Below are positions 12,230 through 25,235 of a DNA stretch of 64,000 bases, in pieces; the stretch's first letter is position 1, and every line of letters begins with the position of its first letter. A program made the position numbers and the translations under genes. The notes below the pieces were generated by a model. That model searched no databases. It had not been told where the DNA came from and saw only the letters and a list, made by a program, of their open reading frames with translations. Source of the stretch: Datnioides undecimradiatus (taxonomy: Eukaryota; Chordata; Actinopteri; Lobotiformes; Datnioididae); the NCBI GenBank assembly GCA_008933995.1, contig WARS01000071.1, positions 847,501-911,500 on the forward strand, given 5' to 3'.

Positions 12230-14455
12230 ACCCACCTATATGTCGGGTTATACAGTCGCCACAGCCTCTGATGCTGATGTTACAGGATTCATTTCAGGTC
12301 CTTTAACTGATCACATGACCCAGAGGTCGATCTGGTCCAACATCACGGAGCGACAACGGATCCTGAGTGAAGACACACTCGATCAAACATCTGCTGAACT
12401 CCCATTTTGTACCTGTTAGCATGCTCGTTAGCTTAGCATGCTAACAGGACACTTAAGTTACTTAAAAACATATTCGCACCTCGTTCACTGATGATATTGA
12501 CAATTAGCTGATCAGTGTGTGTTCTGATCAGTGTGTCAGCTGACCAGGTGTGTCCTCTCATGACGCCGGAGCATAAAGACGTTTGAGTTCACAGAAACAC
12601 GTTTCTTTGTGTGCAGCTCTCTCTGTGTGATGCACTAAGAGTCGGGGGAATGATGCATTTGAGGGAAACATGGAGTAAATTAAAGGATTTCATTCCACAC
12701 ACATAATGACATCACACCTTTGAGAACCAGCCAATGGGAGCGCAGGAGTCGACTGTCAGTTCGTCTTTTTAAAGTTAACTTGCTGTAAAGTGTGAAACTG
12801 GTTTTATATGTTCAGTCTGTCGGCTGTTTGCTGACGTGTGAACGTGTCTGATCTCCCAGCTGTGTCCCAGCGTCCCAGGCTCAGGCTGCTGCTGGGCCTG
12901 GTCCTCCCGGTCCTCCCGGTCCACCGGCCTCTGGGCTCTTCTTCTGCAGTTTGGAGTTGGGTCCTGACAGATGTGACGGCTGAGGCTCCTCCCTGTCCGT
13001 GATGTGGCTCTCGCTCTTTATTGATCGCAGATTTCAGGCTGCAGTACTTCTTCTTCTGGGGTTGCTGTTCTTTGCAGGTTGCCAGGCAACAGCCGCAACA
13101 CAAGCGCTCTAAAGACAAAGAGAAGCGTCGCTGAATATGAAGGTTCGTGGAAACAGCTGTTTAAGGAGGTCCATTGAGCTGTTTCCAGGCCTTTCGGCAC
13201 ATCTCATGGTCTTCGACAGAGTTTAATAAGTTTGTCACCTGCAGTCTCTGTGTTGGCCGACAGACCGCAGGGGGCCACTCGCACTACTGCAACGGAAAAC
13301 CCTCAAAGGCTCAAAAAGCACCTTCCCCATTGGCTGCGACAGTAAAACAGAAGCCTGTGAAGCTGTAAACATGGTCAGTTATTAATATAATAATACAGAT
13401 ATTAATAATTATTAAAGCTGAAGCTTCCTCCTCAGCACAGCAGGTCATTTAGTTTGTTTCAGGGCGTGCCTACTTCATGATGCAATGTATACCCGTGGCA
13501 GCTCCGCCCTCTCGCCACACGAGTATGCAAACCAACAGGAGGCGTCGCCGTGGCAACGTCCAGTTTCCCATTCATTCGACTGACATTACATTTACCAAAC
13601 TGACTTATAATTAATTAATTAAACAGCAAGAATCATAAAAATCCACAAACGTCATCAAATCAGATTTGTTTTCTGTGTTTTCATTGGCTGACGGGGCAGC
13701 AAACAGTGAGACGTTCGACAGCAACGTGACGAAGTTCAAGCTGAGTGAGTGAAGCTTTGAAAGCGTCTGCATCACCTTTCTAAAACCTTGGCGGGTCAGC
13801 TGTGATCTGCAGCCGGGACGCCGCTCGCTCTGATGCAGCCTGTTGGGCCGCGTGAAGCCAATCACATCATTTACAGAAACACAGAGGTGTCACTGCGACA
13901 CTGGGGCGAAGCATGAGAAGTGACTGTTTCTCTGTGTTTTAGCAGAAGGAGCTAATGCTAGCCGCGCAGGCTCCGATTGGACGAGGAATGCTGCACACCC
14001 ATTGGCTGGGGTGATGTTGTGCTGCTGGTATGAAGGAGTGATCATCATCAAACCCAGAAAACAAGCACAGAGGCTGGCGGCGCACAACAGAGCGGCAAAT
14101 GTACATGAGTCACAAAGTGGATCAGTATCAGCTGCTCAGTGACTCAGTGTGAGTCCACAGCAGACTTCCCCACAGACCAACAGCCTTCTCATTGATACAG
14201 ACACGGGGGGGGAGGGAGTGACAGGGGGAGTGACGGGGGACACAGAGAGAAAAATGTCTTTGCACAGACGTGACCTTGAGGACCATGATGAGATGGAATA
14301 AGGGAACAAACATGTCGACATCATGAGACACACAAACTGAAAACACGACACGCGACGTGTCCTCATACGTCCGGCAGAGAGAGAAGAAGAAGAAACAAGC
14401 AGCCGACGCTTTAATTATCTTGTTATAATACAGATAATATTGATGATCAGAGGCT
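12230..14455. other. Intergenic, no gene recognised
   Basis: It contains a TTAGCATGCTCGTTAGC-type palindromic patch near 12416-12446 and a short TGATCAGTGTGTGTTC seed near 12510-12535 that resembles the minisatellite at 14461. Open frames up to 104 codons have no recognisable domain. Confidence 0.5.
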
Positions 14456-14460
14456 AATGT

Positions 14461-15092
14461 GAGTGTGTGCTCTGATCGGTGTGTGTGTTCTGATCGGTGT
14501 GTGTGTTCTGATCGGTGTGTGTGTGTTCTGATCGGTGTGTGTGTTCTGATCGGTGTGTGTTCTGATCGGTGTGTGTGTTCTGATCGGTGTGTGTTCTGAT
14601 TGGTGTGTGTGTTCTGATCGGTGTGTGTGTGCTCTGATCGGTGTATGTTCTGATCGGTGTGTGTGTGCTCTGATCGGTGTGTGTTCTGATCGATATGTGT
14701 GTTCTGATCGGTGTGTGTGTGCTCTGATCGGTATGTGTGCTGATCGGTGTATGTTCTGATCGGTGTGTGTGTGCTCTGATCGGTGTGTGTGCTGATCAGT
14801 GTGTGTTCTGATCAGTGTGTGTTCTGATCGGTGTGTGTGTTCTGATCGGTGTGTGTGTGCTCTGATCGGTATGTGTGCTGATCGGTGTGTGTGTTCTGAT
14901 CGGTGTGTGTTCTGATCGGTGTGTGTGTTCTGATCGGTGTGTGTGTTCTGATCGGTGTGTGTGTGTTCTGATCGGTGTGTGTGTTCTGATCGGTGTGTGT
15001 GTGTTCTGATCGGTGTGTGTGCTGATCGGTGTGTGTGTTCTGATCGGTGTGTGTGCTGATCGGTGTGTGTGTTCTGATCGGTGTGTGCTGAT
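14461..15092 (+). repeat. 18-bp minisatellite, TGATCGGTGTGTGTGTTC
   Basis: Roughly 35 copies of a 14-20-bp unit made of TGATCGG plus a variable GT run plus TTC or CTC. It runs straight into LINE-derived sequence at 15093. Related arrays lie near 12510 and at 26341-26472. Confidence 0.95.
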
Positions 15093-15695
15093 TGCTGCTT
15101 TAATCACACCCTCGATCTTGTTTTGACATATGGCTTAGAAACTGAACGTTTAATAGTGTTTCCCCAGAACCCTCTTTTATCTGACCATTTTTTAATAACA
15201 TTTCAGTTCACAATTATGAACTTCTCAGCATTTGGCAGGGAGACTACCTACAGTCGGTGTCTCTCTGATAATGCTGTTTCCAAATTTAAGGAAGTTATTC
15301 CGTCTCTTTTGGCTTCTATGCCACGTGCCATTACAACAGAGGGTAGCAGCCTAACTACTAATCCAGCACATATAGATTATCTTGTTGATAATACTGCAGC
15401 TACACTGCACACAGCACTGAACAATGTGACCCTTATAAAATAGAATAAGAAAGCCATCAAGCAAAGGAAGCTAGCTCCCTGGTTTGACACACAGTTACGC
15501 ACTTTAAGACAGTCCTCACGAAGGTTAGAGAGGAAGTGGCGATCCACTAATATAGAAGAATTTCACCTTTCCTGGAAAGATAGTATTATAACATACAAAC
15601 CAGCCCTGCGTAAGGCAAGAACTGCCTATTATTCCAAATTAATAGAGGAAAATAGGAACAACCCCAGGTTTCTGTCAGACATGTCTGAAGTCTGA
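15093..15695 (+). pseudogene. LINE (L2/Maui-type) endonuclease-to-RT linker remnant, + strand copy
   Basis: The translation is open from a Cys-Cys-Phe-Asn-His start through HTLDLVLTYGLE and LLSDHFLITF (the C-terminal end of an apurinic-type LINE endonuclease). After one in-frame TAG at 15441-15443 it continues in the same frame through KLAPWFDTQLRTLR and [14 protein letters not shown] to a TGA at 15693-15695. It is 5'-truncated at the minisatellite boundary. Its second half (15465-15676) is repeated in inverted orientation at 16523-16736. The family assignment comes from remembered fish LINE proteins. Confidence 0.85.
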
Positions 15696-16740
15696 CTAAT
15701 TGATCTGTTTCTTCTGGCTTCATAGATAAATATAGCTGTGTATTGTCTGTGTAGCAGTGGAAATTTATGTTGTGCTCAATGCCAATGACATGTTCTAGTC
15801 TCTGTAGTAGGATACTGTGATCGATGGTGTCAAATGCAGCACTGAGGTCCAGCAGGACAAGTAAAGAGACGAGGCCATTGTCAGAAGCTAACAGGAGGTC
15901 GTTGCTAACCTTAACCAATGCTGTTTCTGTGCTGTGATTTATTCTAAATCCTGACTGAAATGCTTCAAATAAACTGCTCCTCTGCAGGTGATCACATAAC
16001 TGATCAGCTACGGTCTTTTCAAGGATTTTAGAAATAAAGGGGAGGTTGGATATTGGTCTGTAGTGCGCTAAAACACCAGGGTCGAGAGAAGGCTTTTTGA
16101 GTAGAGGTTTGATGACAGCAACCTTAAAAGCCTGTGGAACATAACCTGTTAGTAATGACAGATTGATCTGGTCTAATATAAAAGTGCCAATCAGGGGCAA
16201 AACATCTTTGAGAAGACGAGTTGGGATGGGGTCCAAAAGACAGGTTGAGGGTTTGGATCTAATGATTGTTGAGGACAGTTCAGGACAGAGATCTATAGGA
16301 GAGAAATGGTCCAGAGATAAATTAGGGCCTGCAGACATTTCAGGGGCTGCTGCAGATGACACACATGGATCTCTAACAGTTGAAGAGAGTGTGTAATGAA
16401 CTCTTTCTCTAATATCTTTGATTTTACTAGTAAAGAAATTCATAAAGTCATTGCTGCTGAGAGCTGAGGGAATAGTTGGCTCAACAGAGCTGTGACTCTT
16501 TGTCAGCCTGGCTACAGTGCTGAACAGAAACCTGGGGTTGTTCCTATTTTCCTCTGTTAATGTGGAGTAACAGGCAGTTCTTGCCTTACGCAGGGCTGTT
16601 TGTATGTTATAATACTATCTTTCCAGGAAAGGTGGAAGTCTTCTACGTTAGTGGATCGCCACTTCCTCTCTAACTTTCGTGAGAACTGTCTTAAAGTGCG
16701 TAACTGTGTGTCAAACCACGGAGCTAGCTTCCTCTGGTGT
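15690..16740 (-). pseudogene. LINE (L2/Maui-type) reverse transcriptase remnant, - strand copy
   Basis: Reading the minus strand from 16740 gives the same PWFDTQLRTLR linker, a frame disturbance near 16550-16600, then an open RT frame from 16443 downward. Visible RT blocks are [59 protein letters not shown] and [13 protein letters not shown]. The frame then jumps from a LEHVIGI segment to [11 protein letters not shown]. The block between these sites is missing, and the catalytic YADD-type motif reads YTDN, so it cannot be an active enzyme. It meets the + strand copy head-on near 15690. Confidence 0.88.
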
Positions 16741-17089
16741 GTGTGAGTGAAACAGAGCTTCTCTCTGTGACTGAGCAGCGACTCAGCAGCGATGTGACTC
16801 TGCAAAGGTCAGAAGCTGCTTTCTGAAACACATCATCGCTCCCCAACTTTAACTGCATGTTTATTATTGTAACCATGACAACAAGGCCCCCTAACCTGCA
16901 CAGGAACACTCGTTTAAACGCAGATCACCTCCTTTTACTGAATCTGTTCACATCAGGAACCGCGTCCCTTGTTGGGAGACCGCATCGCGCAGGTTAACAC
17001 CTGATCCAGGTCACACCGCGGATAAGATCGACTCCCAGATTCTGATGTTCAGCTCTTAATGTGTTTTGTTATTTAACTTAGAGGAAGTG

Positions 17090-17300
17090 ATGATTGTCTT
17101 TTGGAAAAGCACTTCCTGTATGTAAACCTGTATTTTAACGTGCAAGGAAGCAAACTGGTCACACTGATGTTTGAGATGCTGACCAGGTAAAGTCCCTGGT
17201 TTGAATCCAGACGGTGGTTTTCAAACGTCCCCCGTCCTCCCCTGGGCTGTCGCTCTGCTAGAGGCATAAACATATCCTGAATAAATATAATTTAAAGGCT
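17090..17300. other. Possible degraded SINE-like or repeat patch
   Basis: A GGTTTGAATCC sequence near 17197 resembles a tRNA B box. I found no convincing A box or cloverleaf, so this is only a weak hint. Confidence 0.15.
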
Positions 17301-17319
17301 CCGAGGTTAAAAAAAGAAA

Positions 17320-17757
17320 GAGGGGAGAGGAGAGGAGTCAGAGAGAGGAGTCAGAGAGGGGAGAGGAGACAGAGAGAGGAGTCAGAGAGGGGAGAGGAGA
17401 CAGAGAGAGGAGTCAGAGAGAGGAGAGGAGACAGAGAGAGGAGAGGAGACAGAGAGAGGAGTCAGAGAGGGGAGAGGAGACAGAGAGAGGAGAGGAGTCA
17501 GAGAGGGGAGAGGAGACAGAGAGAGGAGTCAGAGAGAGGAGAGGAGACAGAGAGAGGAGTCAGAGAGAGGAGAGGAGACAGAGAGAGGAGAGGAGTCAGA
17601 GAGAGGAGAGGAGACAGAGAGAGGAGTCAGAGAGAGGAGTCAGAGAGAGGAGAGGAGTCAGAGAGAGGAGAGGAGACAGAGAGAGGAGAGAGAGACCCTT
17701 CAGCTGCACCGTCACTGAGGAGGAGAAGAAGGAGAAGGAGAAGGAGGAGAAGAAGTG
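17320..17757 (+). repeat. Purine minisatellite, GAGAGGAGACAGAGA units
   Basis: Alternating GGAGAGGAGACAGAGA and GAGGAGTCAGAGA blocks fill 17320-17694. A (GGAGAA)n purine run follows at about 17715-17757 after a short unique spacer. Confidence 0.93.
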
Positions 17758-17859
17758 TGTGTGTGCAGGTGCAGCAGCAGGGCGGTGCAGAGCAGCGATT
17801 GTGTTGCTGCAGCTAAAACACTGTGTGTGTTCTCAGTGCTGTGTGTCCTGATGGAGAAG

Positions 17860-18014
17860 CAGAGCTCCACCTGTCCCAGTTCAGGTGGTTGGTGCTGAGT
17901 CTCCTCCCTCAGACGCCTCAGAGCGGTGCAGCAGAGCTCTCCACTGACAGTCTGACCCTGGGGGATGAATTCATGCTGCACAACCCCGCGAATGTGGAGG
18001 AGACGACCAGCATG
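17860..18014 (+). repeat. 155-bp dispersed duplication, copy A
   Basis: Almost identical, in inverse orientation, to 37224-37378. Both copies keep an open frame reading LHLSQFRWLVLSLLPQTPQS on the matched strand. I do not recognise the protein segment. It may be a fragment of a repeat or of a duplicated exon. Confidence 0.8.
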
Positions 18015-18507
18015 CACCTGGTCACTCCTCACCTGACACTCAGGTGTTTGGTCTGATGATCTGATGATGTTTCCATCGTTCTGGAGCTCTTTTAATGTGA
18101 CGTCACCGTCTCGCTGTGTCTTCTTCTTCTGCTCCACCTGCTGTTTACCTCCACCCACCAATGAACAGATTAAAGCTCAATCAGAACGAGTTGAAGCGTG
18201 TTTTCTTCTGCTGCTTCGGTTCCTGTTTGCTGCAGATTTTGGATTTGAACTCGTCTGAGATCTGAGGAAACTCAGGGAGGAGCTCTCAGAGACAAAGCCA
18301 CTTCATGCGTGTCGCAGCAGCCTCGAGCCGACCTCCACCCGAGTCATGCTGGGAACGCGTGGGCGTGTGAGCGTCGATCGTACGAGTGGTGTCGGTAAAG
18401 CAAACCGGAGCTGAAGGAGGGAGACAGACAGGAGGAGAGCACGGAGAGTAAGAGGATGGGGGGGGGTGTTGTTGTGCGTACCAGTCGGTGCAGTATGTGA
18501 AATGTGA

Positions 18508-18513
<6 letters not shown>

Positions 18514-18545
<32 letters not shown>
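18514..18545 (+). repeat. (TG)n microsatellite upstream of pi16
   Basis: A run of TG lies about 300 bases before the pi16 start codon. Short CA runs at 18630-18715 follow. Confidence 0.85.
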
Positions 18546-18546
<1 letters not shown>

Positions 18547-18833
18547 CGGGGAGGATCCTCCCTCTCTTAAAGCCGGGTCAGACTGAGGCAGATCAGCAGA
18601 GCTGAGAGTGAGAGGCACTGAGGAGGGAACACACACACACACTTTACTGACTCTTAGACACACACACACAGAAAGACAAGTGGCCTATTGTACACACACA
18701 CACACACACACGCTCATCAGCAAACACACAAACAAAGTTGAAGATCATTGTGATACTTACTTTAACACACACACTTTATTGGACGTTGGACTGACCGCTC
18801 CAGGATACATCCCTCAGGACTCTGTTTCCCATC

Positions 18834-21800
18834 ATGCACCAGGGGAGCCTCTCAGAGCTCCAGGGGGTCCCCACACAGTGGGGGGCCTCGTCCCAAAGGA
18901 CTACCCCAGATCGAGCCTCACGGAGCTCCAAGACGAGGAGGGGGTCCTGGCGCCGGAGCCTCAGCCCACTGAGCGGAGCTCCTCTCTGGGCTTGGCTCCT
19001 GCTGGGGGCCCTGGTGGTTCCTGGAGCCTGGAGCTTTCTGAGCGAGGAGCAGGAGGAGCTGCTGGTGGAGCTTCACAACCACTACAGGGGACAGGTGTCG
19101 CCCAGCGCCTCGGCCATGCTGCCGCTGGTAAGACCCCCGCAGCATCTTAGCTTTGAAACAGACACAAACAGCAAACAGACGTTCACACAGACTCACATCA
19201 TGAGCCGCGTCCTCTGATTTGCAACTTCCTCCTCTGATCCGACGGCGTCATCCACAGATACAGCCACAGAAACACCAGCAGCAGCTTCTGTCGGCAGTGA
19301 ATCAGTTATTTAACCTTCATCAATGGTTATTTGACATGTTTCCTCATAAAAAAGCAGAAATATCCCTGCAGTGACTTCACAACGCAAAGGAAAACTACAG
19401 CATGAAGGAAAACACCTGCTGCTGACGCAACACTGCATTCAGCTGTATTAATAATCTAATTTATGACGAATGAGAGGCTGAGATGTTGTTTCAGAGGCTG
19501 AGAGGAGCAGAACTCTGGGGTGAAACTTGAATTAAACAGTAGAAATATTATAATAATGAGCTTAAAACAGGTGAAATGTGCTCAACCAATACGACAGTGT
19601 TAGAAACTCAAAGTTCATATTCAAATGCATGCGCTGCAGCTTCATAAGAGACGTCTGACTGACAGCTGAGGCCAGTTTGAGCCAACACACGAGCAGAGGA
19701 ATCGAGTAAAGGGGCGTTAGTGCTGCAAGATGATACGACACGAATGTTCAGTTACGTTTTAGGGTTTTTCCAAAAACTCTTAAACTCTTAAAGTCACATT
19801 TTTACTCTTTTTACCCAGTTTGAGACTAGATTTAGTCTTTGGAGCCCAGTTTAAAACAAGCTCTCACGTGTTTGACTCCACAGAGCTGGAACGATTAATA
19901 CATCAGAGGTAGACGAGCTTCATGTGGACAAAACATCACATTAATTCACTTTAGATGGAGTTTAAACTGAGACTGAACAGTATCAAATGTTTGCAGAATG
20001 AGTTAAAGTCTGTTTATGAATCATAACTAATCAAATCACTGTATCTTACACATTACAGATGTTCTCTAAACTCAGTGCTGCGACGTTTTGCCGAACCCTG
20101 CACAGACATGAGGCACAGTGCATCGCTTCATGTCTTCTTATTGTTTTTACAATACAATAAGAACAATAAATAGAATAATTAAGAACACTGAGAATGAAAA
20201 AATGTCTTTTAACCAGAAAATGAACTCAAATCCGACAGTAAGGCTTGGTCGTGTTATTGCTGGGACGTCATTACAGCACGTAGCGTCATACGAGAGAAGG
20301 AGCGGCTCGCCGTTAGTGAGTGCAGGTCGCGCTGGCTTCACGTCAGTTCCCACAATCAGAAAACAGTGTTTGTGTTTGTTTGGCACATGTGCAGCAGCAG
20401 TAACTGGTGCAGGAAGCAATGTACAGCTGTGAATGAATCATCGGCTAAAGTTTAAAATATTGATATCAGATCAAATTTATGCTATATTTAGATTAATTTC
20501 ACTGCTTTACCACAAATCAGACAATCAGGGGAAATGAATGCACCAGACTCCAGTGACAAAAACAGTCATTTTGGCTCACATAACACAAGAGCTGCTGGTC
20601 TAACGCTGCCTTGATGTGTTGTGTTGTTTGTGTTGTTGTGCGACCTGAGTGAATCCAAACTAACTCTTTAAATCACTGAAGTCACTAAATCACACAAACA
20701 AACTCGCAGGTGATGGCAGCGATGGCTCAGCAACTTCTGAGTTCCTCTCAGCTAAAATCGTTGTTTTTGTTAATGGAGTTTGGTAGATTTGATATAGTTT
20801 AGCTTCCTGCAGAAGAACCTCATACAAGCACACAAAATGCACAAACTGTCCCTTTAAGGCTCCTGTACGCTAAGTTCTTAATGCATGTGAAACGTAAACG
20901 CGTCCTCGGTTCAGAATTATGAAATGTAGCTCGCATCAGTACAATGGAGCTTTGTGGTTTCTGGTTTATGGCGCTCCACATGTGGCGCGGTCACACAGAG
21001 TAATCTACTCGTTTTAGACTCGCAGACAAACAACATGAGGCTAAAAACTGCCACAGAATCAGAATTAAACAGAGACGCAGCAGTAAAGTCACAGAGCTGC
21101 TGACAGGAATCGTGTAACGGAGGAACTGACATCAAATACGATTCTGAAACACCCAAAAACATGGACGAACATGAGGAAGATGAACATGTTAGCATTTTTA
21201 ATTTATTCGTTGAAGGTTTCTGCAGAAGTTTTGAATGAATCGTTGACACGAGGTTTGTCCGGAGTAACCCACAGACCTCAGCGTGCCACAGGCTCGTCAT
21301 TATACTTGGGAAGAGATGCCGTAATCTAATTTTGCAGCACTTGGAGCGCCAAGAATCAGTCATTGAGCCTTATTGTATGGGGATGATCCGATAACTCCAA
21401 ACCTCAGCGGGTCACATTGAAACTATCATCTGTGGGAAAGAGAAAAATATGGTTTTGGGTGAACAGCCCCTTTAAATGAAGGCCACAAAGTCGAGTTTAA
21501 CCTGAAAATGCATTTTAAAACAGGCTGTGAGGGAAACCGTAGCTGGTGTGATATCCAGGCCTGACATCCAGGTTATGAATCCTTTTAATATTTCATTTTA
21601 TATGTTCACCTGTCAAATTAAGACAAATAATAAATTATAGCCGTCTTTAAAAACACAACGCCGCAGATAAATCAACAAATTCGCCTCAAAGCTGAAAGAA
21701 GAAGTTTGTGTGAAACACTTATTGCGTCATTCAGCTTCAGTCCAGGTTGCACTTTAAGTTTCAGTAATGGCTCATTGTCCCCAGAGGATAAAATAAATCA

Positions 21801-24800
21801 GGTTTTTTAATGTTACTGTGTTATAAATGATCGTATCTGTTTCCTGTCTGTTTTGCACCGACAGGAAGTGACACCTTTGTCGTTTTAATCCAACTGCGTC
21901 TCTGCAAACTATCATTTTGGCAAATTGCTGCAAATCTGACTTTGAAAAGTCAACAAAGAGAAAACAAGATGTTTCTGCAAAGATGTCATTTACTGTTTTC
22001 TAACATGTTCTTGGAGACGTCTCAGTGTCCATACTTCATTTTAACTGTCTCCAGCTGTGAGATGCGTCCCCGTGCTGTCTCTGCATCGTATCGCCAGATT
22101 ACAGAGTCCATCAGCCTCTTTCAGTTTACTCGACTCTGTCTGACAGATCCTGGGTGTGTACGACCGAGATGACAGGATGAGGTCGGGATCAAACGCTGGG
22201 GTGGAAAAGAGGAAGCAGGAGGCAGATGAGAAAGGAAAGGAGACAGGAATGAGAGAAGAGGGAAGGAGACAAGGAAGCACAAAGATATAATTGACTAATG
22301 ACTGTGTGCATCCCTCTCACTCAGTTTCTCTGTTTCTGGTAGTTTCTCTCGAGCTGGCATCGCTCTGGGCTTCTGCTTTGTCTTGTTCTAATTTTCCTTG
22401 TTTGTTTGTTTCGGGCTCATGTTTCTCTTGTTTTTCTGCTGATGGAACCGCAGCAGAGACGCGCTCGTCAGCTGCGAACACTTTAATCATGAAAATATGA
22501 GTCCGCGTACCAGCACAGCTTTGCTCTAACTGAATTATCACACGTTTGGGAGATTATGAACAATTTAATCCTCAAATCAAAACGAGATGCGACGACAGTC
22601 CGCGCTGAGGACGCACGGTGACGCTCTGAGGCGAATCACAGACTGAAACTCATAAACGTTGGATATACTGGGGAAAAACTGGAGACACAAAACAGAGACT
22701 CTGTATGCTAACATGCTAACATGCTAACAAGCGACTACTGATTTGCCCTGAACAGCAAATGGTTAATGTAAACTAACAAACGACAAATGCTACAGTATCA
22801 GCTGCTGTTCATGCAACTGTTTAATGGTAAAATACTAACATTTAGCAGTCATAGCAAAGGTTCATGATATCTAACCAACATTTAGCATGTCTGCCTTAAT
22901 AGTATATCAGTGTTAGGCATGTAGCATGTAGTATGCTAACATGCTCAGTGTTTAGATGCATTGCAATAGCATTAGCAATACTTAGCATTGTTATCACGCT
23001 AATGACACCACGTAGGAGTAATTAAAGGTGGAGCTGGGGCTGATATTAAATGTAAAACCACAGAATGTCTCGTTAACTCATTGAAGACTTGTTCAGACCA
23101 GCGGCCCGCTTCATGCTGCTGCTGTCGCCTGGTTTCACCTCTGACAGCGATGTGAGCTGACTTATGTAAAAGTTTTCCGTTGCCGCTGCTTCTAACTTGA
23201 GAGCGGAGCGTGACTCTCAGGTGAACCTGGGTCAGATTAAATCTCTGCGCGTCGGCGCGTCGGGCAGGTTGAGGCTGGCTCGTTGTTTTGGGTTTGTCGG
23301 GCGCTGGACCGTAGCGAGAAGCTCCGTCTTCAGTTTAACTCTGTATGGAGGCCGGACGGTGACTGATATGCTTTTATGGTTTTTCCTGTTTCAAGATTAA
23401 AGTTTGTATCTGAGTTTGAGGCTCGGACCTAAATATCTTCTAATAGCTGAATCAATGAACATGCCCTGAGCAGGTCACTACCAGGTGAAACATGTCTGAC
23501 AAGCTGTTTTTAACACTGAGGAGATGACTGAATATGATAAAACAGGATTGTTCTGCATGTGAACATCCAGGTTGACTCACCGATTGCACTGAGCAGTGAT
23601 ACTGTGAGTCTGTCGACATGTGGACGACTCATCCAGTCACGTCTACTTGGTGCAAACTTGGAAGTTCCCCGGTGTTGGTGTTTCTGACCAACATCTGCTC
23701 AGTCTGTGGGTTCACCTTTTAATCCTGCACAAAACAAAGAGAGTGAACACAGTTGCTCATGTTGCAGCAACTTGTTGTTTATATGCATTGTTGAAAAGCA
23801 GCAGTAATGCCCCGGTGGCCCCTGCTTTAAAGGAGTTCCTGCATTTTAGCTGAGCAGCCTCAGACCACGCTGCAGCAGCTATCAGCGTGATAACAGCTCA
23901 ACGCTGCATCTGGATCTGCTCAAAAACACGAGTTGTCTGAATTTATTTTGGCTCCCGCAGCAAATTTGACGCAACAAAACGAAAGACAAACGATTATGTT
24001 GCTGCTGCGTGGTGAAACTGGAGCAGAAGAACGGGTCAGAGGTGGTTTTTCTTTGTGTTTCAGGTTCCTGAACTCGACCAGTTACCTGCTGGTTCCTGGA
24101 AGTTAAACTAGAACCAGAGTCCGGCTCATCTCGGTTTTTAAAAACTGATTTTAGAGAAAAAATTAAGAAATTACTGATAAAAGCACCAAACACCTCCGTC
24201 CTGGTGACATCACACACATTGTGAATGACGGCAAGCTGTGATTGGACCTTTCCCAGAAAACATTTAATCTTTGTGACCAGACAGAGCTGTGGAGCTTTAA
24301 GAGTCACTCATTCACACATCGGTCTGTATCCCACATGTAGGACACAGCCCGGCACCACGGTGTCCACACACTGTAACAACTAACGTCCCGCAGACAGTCA
24401 TCGTCCCTCCAGGATGAGTCCTCACGACTTAGCATCACCAACACACCTGAAGCCTCGTTTGTCCAAAACACATTAATTACAGTAACTTCACTTAAAAGGT
24501 GATCGAAATACTTTAAAGGTAATCTTTAAAAAGTAACTTTTGCATTAATGCTAACTGTCAGTTGTCTGACAAACATTAGTTATTAATGCCCCCGACCACC
24601 AGAGGGCGGCTATTGTCTTGGCAGAAGATCACATGACGCTTGTTGGACGTGTTCATAAATCATTAAATCATTAAATCATTAAAAAATCAATTTGATGCAG
24701 TTTCATTCGTTTCTATTAGAAACATTAAAATCACTGTGATTAAGTTTCATAAACCTGATTTTACTGCCTACGTTTCAATAACTGCATCATAATAACTATA

Positions 24801-25195
24801 ACTTAATAATAATTAAACAACAACTTTATTGGATAATAAAAAAGTAATTAGCTCTAAAATGTTATTAATTGGCTCGATGCGTCAGCAACACAGAGCTCGT
24901 CTGTGAGTCTCAGCACATCAGCAGATCCTCTCTCGTCTCAGAGCCACATTAGAGGGCAGAGTGAGCGCTGAGTAAACTGCAGCCCGGGGTCCAGCAACAG
25001 ACGGGTGTTTCCCTCCAAAGACTCCGTCCAGTGAATAACAGGAACGCGGCGGGGAAATCGTCCGCCGACGGGGAGGGAGTCACCGCTCCGGGTTGAGCAA
25101 CAGAGGAGGGAGAGTGTTGGGAAAGAGCCGAAGGACGCAATGTTTAGATAGAGAGAAATGAAAATTAGGTACCGAATGAATGAGCACCAAGAGGA

Positions 25196-25235
<40 letters not shown>

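Noticed and set aside
14553..15107. Cys/Val and Thr-His-type ORFs over the 18-bp minisatellite
   Set aside because: Repeat-driven; the unit is a multiple of three.
17190..17215. tRNA B-box-like GGTTTGAATCC
   Set aside because: No A box at the right distance and no cloverleaf; a similar word at 45629 is equally isolated.
20118..20432. Overlapping ORFs of 104 (+) and 90 (-) codons in pi16 intron 1
   Set aside because: The minus frame looked faintly protein-like (GEPLLLSYDATCCNDVP), but no family was recognised and there is no gene context; at most a repeat fragment.
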